A DNA stretch of 64,000 bases from Sitta carolinensis (lineage: Eukaryota; Chordata; Aves; Passeriformes; Sittidae): positions 15,852,501 through 15,916,500 of the forward strand of contig CM063283.1 in the NCBI GenBank assembly GCA_032173965.1, read 5' to 3'. Made by a program: the position numbers and the translations under genes. Within the stretch, counting starts at the first letter, position 1, and each line of letters begins with the position of its first letter. Under the pieces are notes generated by a model, which worked only from the letters and a program-made list of their open reading frames with translations, was not told where the DNA came from and did no database searches. Below are positions 25,801 through 37,800 of this stretch, one piece after another.

Positions 25801-28800
25801 AGCAAGATGCTGAGGCATGTTGGAAACTGATACATTTCTGTCTTTGTGTGGGCGAGAAGACAAGAAGGGGGAAGGGCAGCACAAGAGGGCAGCCACTGGG
25901 TGGTTGAAGTATTCCTCTGCTAAGACACCCCACATCTGTAAAAACACTCCCTAAGAAGCATCCAGCTGCTCATCCAATGAAAAAGGAGGGAAGAAGGGAA
26001 AGGAAAGGACAAAGGATAGTGCTTGGAGCGATAACACAAGGGAGAATGGTTTTAAACTAAGAGAGGGACGATTAAGACTAGTTATGAGGAAGAATTTTAT
26101 TGTGATAAGAATAGTGGGGCCCTGGCACAGGTTGCCCCAAGAAGCTGTGGCTTCCCCATTCCTGGAAGTGTTCATTGCCAGGTTGGATGGGGCTTAGAGC
26201 AACCTAGTCTAGTGGAAGCTGTTCTTGTTCCAACAAGGATGAATTTTAAGGCCCCTTCCAACCCAAACCACTTTGTGATTCTGTGGTAAGACATTGTCCT
26301 GGGCAACTGGCTCTGGGTGGCCCTGCTTGAGCAGTGGGTTGGGCATGTTGGCTTACAGAGTTCTCTTCAAGTGTCACCCAGTCTTTGAATCTGTGATTTT
26401 TGACTCCCTGCTCTAAACCATGGGCAGCTGGAGGGTAGCAGTTGGGTCCCTCAAGATTTGGTGGATTTGGGTAATGTTTCTGCAAGAGTTGTCCCTGCAG
26501 TAGCCCTGGAGAAAGAAGGTCCTCATTTTGTCATAGTCTGCTCACATCTGGATGATTTGGCCAAAACTCACAGAGAAATCAGAGAGCTTGTACAAGACTG
26601 AGAAGGAAATCTGTAGCAGAGGAGAAACTTGGGCGAAGTCTTTTACACCATAACTCTAGATTCTACACTACCCTTTTCCTTCTGGAAATTCTTCAACACA
26701 GAAATTCCCTCTTTCCTTCTGGATTGTTCCCACTGTCTCACTCCTTCCCTCTCCACCTGTGAGAGGTCAGTGTCCATTCCCAAACTTCCAGGAAAGTTAA
26801 TAATGTGACTGCACAGCCTCCCCCTCTTGCCGTTCAGCCAAACTGCCTGATGGAATTGGATTTTAGGTGCCAAGGATTGGGACATCCTCCATCCTGCCTC
26901 AAATGAGTTGTCTTTTCAACACTCTCTGGATGGTGTTTGCAATTCTGGTCTTTATGAGTGAACTGAACATTTAATAATTGTCAAAATACTCAAGGGTCCA
27001 ACCAAGCTGGTTTGTGCATGAGCATGAGAAAATCCAAGGGTTTTCTGGTAAAATAAGAGCAGTTTCTCGTCTCACAGATGTCTGAGGAATGCCAGGTTAA
27101 TGTGTATGACCTGTGGTCGGGAAGCAGCTGCTGGCAGCTCAGGGTTGTGCTCTCCAAGCTGAGCCATACTTCCTTGAGATGCCCCTTGGCATGGTCTGGA
27201 TGCTATCTGATGCCTTGGCTGCTGACAGCAGTAATGATACATTCTCTAAAGTGTTATGAAGCCTTCTGGATCCTAGATGTAGGGTGATCTTTGCCTTACT
27301 AAGAAATCAAATTGTTTAGTTTGGAAAAGCCCTCTAAGATCATGGAGTCCAAATGCTCTCCCAGCACTGCCAAGGCCACCACTAATCCATGTCCCCAGCT
27401 TTTAAATGTTTCCAGAATGGGGACTCAACCACTGCCTTGGACAGCCTGTGCTAAGGCTGGACAAACCTTTCAGGAAAGAACTTAATGAACTTAATTTTTG
27501 AAGGATGAGGCCTATTTTATACTTCATCATGAAGAAATACAGCTTGATAACTACAGTTTTTCAGGGCTTGCAGTGATTACTCTGTAACAGAAAACTCCCT
27601 TTATTCTGACTACTCAAATGGGGTGGCCTGGCTCAGCACTGGCATGCTTCATGTACTGCAGCACACTGCAAATTCACACTGCCCAGAAAACAGATGCTCA
27701 TCCCAACCTCTCTTTGCTCCCAAGAGAGCAACCATGCACAGGGATCCCTTAAAAGCAGTGTTTAAAGCTGTTTCCCAAAATAAGACAGCCCACAGCACTT
27801 GCTGCCTCCAAACACTTGACCATGCTAAATTTGCTGCTGGGATCTGGTAAGATTAGGACCCATACTTAATCTTCCCAGAATGCCTAATTCTCCAGGGCTT
27901 AACAAACTCCCTCTACACATAAATACAGCCCAGAGTCCTGGGTGCCAACCCAGTCTGTGTGTCCCTTGTGCTGGGACTTTGAGCAAGTGGGGTTGTTCAG
28001 CCTGAGGAAGGAAAGGCGAGACCTTAGAGCCCCTGCCAGTAGCTTTAGCCCCCTGCTAAAGGGGTTCCAAGAGAGCTGGAGAGGGATTTTGGACAGGGGC
28101 CTGGAGGGACAGGACAAGGGGGAATAGCTTCCCACTGCCAGAGAGCAGTGTTAGATGGGATATTGGGCAGAAATTCTTGGCTGTAAGGATGCTGAAGCCC
28201 TGGCACAGGTTGCTCAGAGAAGCTGTGGCTGCCCCATCCCTGGAAGTTTACAAGACCAAGTTGGTCAGGGTTTGGAGCAACCTGGTCTAGTGGAAGGTGT
28301 CCCTGCCCATGATAGGGGGGTTAGAACTGCATGATCATTGAGGTCTCTTCCAACCCAAAACATTTTATGATTCCATAATTCTATGACTGAGAAAATATTT
28401 TTGAGAAATAGTACTATTATTTGATTGCTTTGTTATAATGCTCTCCGTATTAATCTCTTTTAAATTTTTCTGCTGTCCTTTTGTGGAGCTTCCTCTGTTT
28501 TCTCACAGAGAAGTGGGGAGAAAGGCTCCATGGAGCCCTCTGGGCCCTCATCCAGGGAGCTACAGCCAAACCCTATACCATGCTCCCTCTATTGGTGTTA
28601 GTGGTCCTCGTACAAGAAAGAACAGGAACGGAATACAGGAGTGGGGTTCCATGTTCTTTAGAAAGGGAAAGGAGAACAGTCATTTCTGGGCTGAGCTGGC
28701 AGCTAAATTTGAGCAGAGAGGTTTGTCCAACACTTCACAAGTGGTGGATTAAGGCCACGAATAATTTACAGAATATATATTGCGTATAATTATTGCAGTC

Positions 28801-31800
28801 ACATAAATAATTGAATTACAGTATGGTTTGGGTTGGAATGTGATAAATAACATTGAGAATAGAAAATTTAGTTCCCTGAAGTTGCTGAATAGAGCTTAAA
28901 GACTAACTGGCAAAAAAAAAAAAAGTATGTAAAGGTGTATCTATATATATATATCACACTGGATGATAAATGTAGCTTACCAGTGAAGGAACAGATAAAT
29001 AGGGCTACAGTGATTTTTTTTGCAAGTTAGGTGACAAGAAGCAACAGCACATGCCCAAAGAAAAAGTTCAAGAAAATGTCACCTGTAAAATTGAAACATT
29101 CACTGAACAGGACCAGCAGAGATCCCTTTAGAGGACCCTCCAGGATCATAAAATGATTTCCAATAGGAGGCATATGCATGCAAATTAGTTCTAGGAAAAG
29201 TGATGTTTATGTATTAGCTAGGAGACACACTTTAATGAATATATATGATTGTAATGTTGTAAAGCCTCACCACACACATTAGATTAAAGGAGACATCTTG
29301 CAATGTGTCCTGCACAGATAAAGAATGCCTGCTTTCTAACGCATCAAATTGTGTTAGGAAGTTTATTTTCTGGCTGATTTCAGTATTAAAGGGACCTTCA
29401 AATTCCACTCCCTGCCATGGGAATGGACACCTTCCACTAGACCAGGTTGCTCCAAACCTTGACCAACCTGGTGTTAGACAGTTTCAGGGATGGGGCAGCC
29501 ACAGCTTCTCTGGGCAACCTGTACCATGGCCTCACCACCCTCAGAGCCAAGAATTTCTTCCCAATATCCCATCTAAGTCTGCTCTCTTACAGTTTGAACC
29601 CATTTCCTCTTGTTTCATCACTACAGTTCCTGATAAACAGTCTCTCTCCATCTTCCCTGTAAGGCCCCTTCAGATACTGGAAGGTGCTGTGTGGTGTCCA
29701 CACAACATTCTCCAGGACAAGCAGCCCCAACTTTCTCAGCCGTCTCCATATGGCAGGTGCTCCAGTCTCCTTACCGACTTCACGGCCCCCTCTGGACTTG
29801 CCCCAGAAGTGCCATTTAACATTCTTATGTTGGGGGCACCAGAACTGTGCACAGTATTCCAGGTTTGACCTTATGAGAGCAGAGAGGAGGATTATTTCTG
29901 TTTGAGCAGCAAAGCTGATGGGCATGTCATCTCTGGTCCTCACTTTACTCCAGCTCCCCTAATTCTTATCCCAGGCCCTACTCCATTCGGGATGGACTCA
30001 CAGGCTGTGTTCTTATTCTTTCCTTTAGGCTGGTGGGTTCTTTGGCTTTTTGGACTCCCAACTTCATTATCTTGGACTGCAGCACCCAGCTTCTGACTCC
30101 AGGTGATGTCTGACCAGCCAGGTGCATCCTATCTGAGTTCTCTCCACAGGCAATGTATTCCTAAAGGAACTGTCTTAGAAATTCCCATTGCTTGGTCTAT
30201 CCTTGAAGCTTTCTTCCTTGCATAACCCATGAGCTCTTCTGCTGCATTGCTGAGATTTGTACCAACTTGTGATGGCTCTGAGGCAGGACTTGCTGCTACT
30301 CCATGCATCCATACCATGCCAAGGGGACACCAAATAAAAGAGTAAGGGTAAAGGCCAGCCATATGCATTAGGGAATGTCATGGAAGTCCATTTCAAGAGA
30401 TCAGAAGCTCTGTGAGACTGTCCAGTGCACCCCCAGCTTTACCCATCCATCACCCTCCTCAGCAGAATGGCATACTGACATTGCAGGGTACCCAGGATCT
30501 CTTGCATTTTGGTTAAAGCTTGGCCCTATGCCCACTGGGTAAATTCTGAACAACCTGTAGGGCAGGAAAGTTGCAATATAGATGTGGAAAACAAAGGTAA
30601 GACTTCCCTAACAGCTGGAATGGAGCAAGGTTAAATAGGTACAGAAAAGCCAGATGATTGAAGGATGCAGTTTGTAAAAATTATAATCCCCATTTTTACC
30701 GCATCCTTGGGTAATCTGGGAGCTGGGAAGATTATCCTTCAACACCAAACTCCCACCACCCCATGTCGTGACTGCTGGCTCAGATTGTATCCAGACTCCA
30801 AGGACAAAGCTGGTTCCTGAAACAATGAAGAGCCAATGGACTGGTGGCACTTACCGTGATGGGGAAATAGTCCCTCATGTACCTCCAAACGATGCAGTTC
30901 CGGAGGACATGGATCCGCCGCCCACCCTTGCTGGGTGTCTCCCTGTCTATTAACCACCATGCAGCATAGAGGGTACTGATCAGCCAAAAACGAGTGAAGA
31001 AGAGGGCGATGAAGGCAGCTGCACAGCACTGTGCTGAAAGAAAAGCCAGGAGTGACTTGATAGTTGGATTAGGTGGACTTTGGGAGAGGAATGGTTCATT
31101 TGGAGAGGCATTTTGGTCCTGGGTTGGAGCCTCCACTGGGCTTGCTGCTGAATTTATCAGTGTGAAGGCACCTCTGATGCAGAGGTGGTCACTTTTTTAT
31201 ATGCCACAGGAACCTGAAAAAACACCAAGCACCTCCCTTGTAGCAACCACAGTTCTCATGGATTAGCTCTCTATCCCTTTGTTGTCCTACTTTTCTCTGG
31301 AGTCAGACTGATCTCTGCAATGATAATGGCCTTGTTTTACCTCAAAACTCCTGATAATACCCCCCAATGACACCTGATATTTTGCAATGGCAGCAAAAAG
31401 GGTCCTATGTCCAGTCTGTACAGTCCAAAATAGCTTTACCTTGAGCTAATGGTTCCCCATTTTAAATGGGTCCATGATTTATACCCATAAGATAACATTT
31501 TACTCTTTACTGAGTTTTTTATTATTGATTTTGGACCCTTTCCTCTACTTCTCAGGTTCAGTCTAAACTCTAATCTAGACCCTAGATAATTTTCATCTCT
31601 TTTAACTTGGTGTCATCATGAATTTTATAAGAATGCTCTATTTCATTTTCTAAAACTTTCATGACTTGGGACTTTCTCCAGTTAGTGCCCAGCTTTGACC
31701 TCTACCTCCCACCTCCCTTATACCCTGTGTTTTGCCATGGGAACAAGAGAAAAAAAGTATTTCTGCAAACAAACATCACTTGGTACAAAAAATCCCACCC

Positions 31801-34800
31801 AAGCCTAACATTGTCTGTCAGCAGATACTGGAAAGTGATGATGGCCAACAAGCTGCCACCTGGTAAAGCAGATGTGTGCCTGGGAAGAGCTGTGTCCTCT
31901 CCACCCGTCCTCTGGAACCCTTGGTATTGCTTGTGAAGGGGAAGACTGAGCTGAAGAAAACCCAAAGATTCATCCAAGTCCCTTGCCTTCCCCAGGTCAT
32001 GGATTACATAAGGTTTTGTATATTTTGTTCTACTTTAGGTCTTCATTTCAGATCTACCACCCTGGACTGGAAGATATGAAGACAGAGATGCCCTGCTCAG
32101 CTTCATCTTCAGTTGTGATATAGATGCGACATCTTTTCCATCTTTGGGAATCCCCTGATACCTGCTCTCTTCACTTCCTCTCAGCTAAGGCCTGTCAGAG
32201 AAATGGAATAGGATGCTCTCATCTAAGACCTTCATGTACCTCCTGTTTGCTTTCATGTAAGGATAAATAAGTAAATCATGTTTGTAGCTTTTTTTTTTTT
32301 TTTTTGTGATAAGTTACCCTGACTATAAAGCTTTGCATGGAAAAGCGAATCCTTGCCCTTTGTAAAAACACTGTCATGATGATACTAAAAACTCCTATGG
32401 GGAAAAAAAGCGCAATAATCTAACAGGATCCTAAATCCCCTTAAAGCTAAAATGGGATTGCATGTCTTTCTATAAGTAGAAACACTTCAGCAGGCACCTG
32501 GGTAGGCACTAAGAATTTTGCAGTGGGCAAAAAACTGCAGCTCTCAGCAAACCTGTAATGCATTGCACAGGTCAGAAAGAACCACTGCTCACACCTGGTG
32601 CCACACTTTTAAGGGAATCATAGAAGTCCCCTAAAATCTGGCCTTGGACACTTCCAAGGATGTGGCAGTTATAGTTTCTCTGGGCAATCTGTGCTAGGGG
32701 CTCACCACCATCACAGACAAGAATTTCTTCCCATTATCTCATCTAACCCTGCCCTCTGGCAGTAGGAAGCCATTCCCCTTGTCCTCTAGACCCTGTCCAA
32801 AATCCCTCTCCAGCTCCCTTGGAGCCCATATAACACTGACAGGGGCTCAAAGGTTTCCCCGTAGCCTTCTCTTCTCCAGGCTGAACACCCCTAGTTCTCT
32901 CAGCCTGTCTCTAGAAGAGAGGGGTTCCAGCCCTTGGAGCATCTCCATGGCCTCCTCTGGACCTGCTCCAACTGGGGTCTCACAAAAGTGGAACAGAGCG
33001 AGAGAATCCCCTCCCTGAACCTGCTGCTCACACTTCTTTTTCAAATGCCACAGAGACAGACTTTATACCTCTCAAGAACTGCATGGAACATGAACTGCAG
33101 CTCCAGGGTCCACATGATAAATAAACACAATTTTACAGCACCTGGAAGCCAGGTCATCAGGTTTGCTGCAAAACTGTGCAGTGCCTAATTCTCTTTTTTA
33201 TCATAATGTGCAAAGCTCAAAGTACATTCTGCAAAGTGAAGGGGTAGTTCTGGTCCAAATCCATGCTTTATCTCACAATTATATAATTATTAATGTCTTC
33301 CTCGATTCATTTGCAAGTCAACTTTTTTTTCCAGAGCAGAATTTGCACTCAGTGACCTTCACTCAATTTTAAGATTTTGGGGTTTTTGTCCTTTTGAAAC
33401 CTTTTGGTGCTCTGTGGGAAAGGAGCAGAGTTCCTGTCCCAGAATGAACTGTCAGTCTGAAATTTACTGTGGATGGGACCAAAGAGACAGCAAAGTTCCA
33501 GAAAATGTACAGTTAAATCTGCATCCAACCTTAGGCAGGCACCTGATTATTTATGGTCTGTAATTTGGTGAGAAGGAGGAACTCTGTACCACTATCTGGA
33601 CACCAACACTTTCTGGGCCACCAGTGGCAGGATTTGCCACAGAGCTCTGTTCATTCTTCCCAAAAGTCATGTCAGGTCTCCAGACTGAGTCCACCACCAC
33701 CAGTCCCACTGCTCAGAAGAAATGGGCAGGTTTGGTTGTGACGTTGCAAACAGATGTGATCTTCATCTCCTCCTTCTGCAGGTCTGGACTCCTGTGCTAT
33801 AGCCAATGGCACATACTAAATTGCTATAAAATGGCTTAAATCCTTATGTAGAGCTCTTTCTAGGCATACAAGGGCTGTAAGAGCAGTGTTAAGGCCATCA
33901 TGCAAGTCATTGCAGATGCATCAGTTCTGTTATCTGAGAACAGCCAGATAATTCTGGACTGGGCTGAGATTAGTTGCTGCACTGTCTACACAGTCATGGA
34001 AAGTGGAGACTGCTTCAATCCAAAACTAAAACCAAAGGGTCCCTGACAAGAAGGAATGCCATATGCAGACCCTAAATCTTGCACTTTCTGATGAGTCCAG
34101 ATTCAGGAAGATTTCTCTATGGTTGTCCATGGTGAGGTTTGCCTCTGGATGAAACATTCATAGAATGGTCCTAGACTCTGCAGTGCACCTGTTCAGCAGG
34201 GGTGCAGCAACTTTTCATTGTCCAGGACCCAGCATCTTACATCTCCATGGCTGTATGAGACTTGGCAAAGAAAAGACACATCAATACGTATTTGATGGCT
34301 TTTTTGGATTTTTTCACAGATCAAGTGATTTCCTGGGCTGGATTCCTTCAAAGAAGCTCATACAAAAATGAAGTGGTAGGTTTCTTATGCTGAGTAGTTT
34401 TGCTGAGGGCTGTAAATCCCTCTCTGGACAAGAAAATGGCCATATCACAGAGAGCACAAATATGCCAGAGGCTCCAAGTGAGCCATGGGTTCCAAAGGAC
34501 GCATAGGTTTCAAAGCACATGGAGGACTTTTCTGGCCAAGTCTAAGCAGGGACCATGTCCCATCAAAGTGTTCCTAACCCAAAATTTGTTAATTCAGCCT
34601 GAAATAGGGAAAACTGCAGCCCACAGAAAGAGAGTTTTGTTATCGCCACAGCCCCAAAGTGAGTCAGATTCGTACTGCACTTGTCAGGAGGGTTTGCAAG
34701 ATCATCACAGAATCACAGAATGCATAGGGTTAGAGGGATCTTAAAGACCATCCAGTTCCCACTGCCCTGCCATGGGCAGGGATAGCTTCCACTAAATCAG

Positions 34801-37800
34801 GTTGTTCATAGTCCCATCCAAACTGGCCTTGAATGCTTCCAAGTTGTATGTTGCTGAGGTCCTCAGTGCCAGCCTGGAGTCTCTGATGGCGGCCACCTAC
34901 ACAGAAACTGCACCCTTGGGCACAGCTGATCGGGGCAGGCTTTGGACTACACTCAGCTGCCAAGGAAGCCTGATCATGCTGGTACCACATGCCCTTTGAG
35001 CCAACCCTGATGACTCGAAGGTTCAAAGGCTGGATGTTGTATGCTGGGTCTGCAGAGGCAGCATGCCCAGGTCTACTGCCCCTGCACTGGGTTTGTTTGC
35101 CATGTTTCAGCCCTGCACTCAAAGTTCTGCATGGTGCATCTGGATGGGTGTCCATGCCCAGTGCAGAGTGGGAATGAGAGAGGCAGAAGGAAGCAGTGCA
35201 GCAGGCTTGGGCACCAGCCTGCTGATTTCAGTTCTCTGCAGTTGCCTAGTTCCACTCCATTACGAGGGGCACTGGTCAGTACTTGGATCATGTACTGGGA
35301 ACGCAATGAGGTCCCCACACCATGCCCCACAACCTATTCTTACACCTCAAACTCCTGCTTCAGCAGCAGTCAGCCTCTGATATAAATTGAACCTTTTCTC
35401 TCCATGCTCTTGTCAGCAGCATCCTCAAGAAAAATGGCAGTATTTACAATGCCTGCATGTTGCAAGGGATGCTGGAGCAGAGTTCCTCACAAGCACTGGG
35501 GCCAAACTGCTTCGCTCACCCAGTGTTCCAGTCAGGAATTAATTAGTCCCTTCCCCAGTACTTGGCTTCTTAGGGGATACATTTACACAACAATAGCAAC
35601 AGCTGCCTGCAATCATTGCGGCTGGGATCTCTAGCCAAAGGGCTGTGCTTCAGCACATTTGACCTTTGCAGTGGTCAAATGGGTGTTTCAGAAACCCTTT
35701 TCTGCCAGCAGCAGCACAAGCCTGTCTCCCAAACAAAGGTGCAGCCAGCAGCTAAATCATGCCCACAGGAAGTCTGAGATCTGTGCCTGAGGATTATAGC
35801 AGTGCAACAAGGGGTGTTTGGCAACTCATGGGATGAAAATAATGTATCTCTTAGCATCTAGCTTATGCAGTTGTTAAACTGGGAGATTTTGGGTGGAGGG
35901 CTCCAGGCTTAAAGAAATTCTGTAATATGAACCAAACCAGCTGGAATTGCTTCATAAGATATTGTTAACACCTTTCTAATGCCTTTCTTAAGACCATTTC
36001 TCAACTGCTTTTGTTTCAGATTGTTATCACCAAAAGAAACCCACAACAAACCCAAAACAAAACCAAAAACAAACAAAACAAAACTAACAAAAAAACCCAA
36101 ACAAAACCAAACAAACAACCCCCCCCCCAACAACAACAACCGCAAAATCACACAACCCCCCCATATGACAAATAAAATTCTTCCAGGGATAGATGATAAG
36201 CTCTTGAAGGTCAGTCATGGGAGGAGGAGTGGGTTTGGATCTCATCCTCATTCAGTGCAGGCTGCATTTCCCTGCAGGAGGTAGGTAGTGCCTCTGTTTG
36301 CAAGTAACTCCTAAAATTACAGAGGATTCATCCCTGCTGGCCGTTTGCTGTCATTCTGCTGGCTCTAGAAGTATTTCTAACTCTGGAAAGTCAAGTGCCA
36401 GCTTGCTCCCAATACCAAGAAAGGAAAAACCTCAAGTACAAATTGTTTTATTGGAAAACACTATTGAAGCTTCATAAGCCCCAACTGCATCCATGCTGGG
36501 ATTGGGATGTGCTGTTAGATCCCTTGTTAACACTGTGACCACATCTCTACCGCATCCCAACTGAATCATGGACTATGTAAGAAAATGCAGATGCAGGGAC
36601 AGAGAGGGAATCATGGAGCACTCCAAAATGTCCCATTCTAGCCAGCTGCCATGGGCTGCATGGCTCCAAGACTGCATGGCTCTTGCCAGATCTCCATCTC
36701 TCGTGCCAGGATACATTTGGGTCTCCTCCTGCCAGGTGTTCTCTGGTGGCAGAAGGTTGATCACAGGTGGGATCTGTTTTGCTCAGGAAGACCCCAGGGT
36801 TTATAACAAAAATACTCAAAGGCATCAAGGCTGGCTGTTTGGCACTTCTCTTCCAAAAAAAAGGTAGCTTCACCCATCCTAGTGACCAGCAATGTCCCCT
36901 GGCTTCTTGAATTGTCCAAACTGGACTAATGTGTAGTTCAGAATAGTGATACTTATGAAAGGAATGAGGGATTTGTCTTTACAAACAAACTGTAGGTCTG
37001 CTGATAAATACAACTAGATGCTAAGAGATGGAAAAAACAAGGGGAAGAACCATAAATTCCATAGGAATTCCACTGATTGACACTAGGAAAAGAAAAAAGG
37101 CAGGGGAGTATACATTAAATGGGGTCTTAGGCATTAGGCGTTTCTGGAAGTCTGTACCTCTCAAGTACCTCAGCCAGTGGGGAAAGAGAAGGAAATACAG
37201 CTGGGAAATCAGGATAAAAGGAGGCTGCATCCTCTAAAAGTTTTAGAGACCCCAGGGGAAATGCCCCATGGCCTCTCCCTTTATTCGAATAAAGTTACAG
37301 GACTCCTCTGTCTCCTTTGTCAACATAAATCTCTGCTGTTTGTGGAGTAATTTTCCTGACACTTAGCATGGGCCAATCTTATACCAAGAAACATTTAAAG
37401 AGCTTCACTGTCTGGACCGGTATGGCACAGTCCTCAGATCCATTAGATACTGGTGGAAAGATGGCCATTCAGGCTCAGGTCCGTGGTAAATTTTGGAATG
37501 GTCCATTTCAGAAACTGAGAGGCTGAAGCACAGCCTGTGCTCTCTGTGCAGGTATAGTTTTGGAGATGTTTGTTTACCAGTACACAGATACACACAAATA
37601 TCTGCTGTGTTTTGGGCTAGTTCAACAACTGTCTCCACACAGCAAATGAGGAGCTTTACACATATCCCATCTGAGATCCACAACTGGCATAACAATGGGA
37701 AATTCTGTGATGTTACCTTTCAGCTTGGCTTCTGATGGGCTGTAAATGGCCCCAGACATTTTACACTGATAACCTACCTCTGATACTCCCATCTCTTTAT

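Larger units (their letters stand above)
24001..30854 (-). other. MOGAT2 intron 2 (6854 bp)
   Basis: Contains CR1 copies at 25128, 26010, 27300, 27957, 28811 and 29387 (both orientations). Between them is unique sequence without a supported exon, and there is a short (TA)n at 28941-28952. Confidence 0.85.

Noticed and set aside
29305..29868. 187-codon plus-strand frame
   Set aside because: It is the antisense strand of a CR1 copy, not a host gene.
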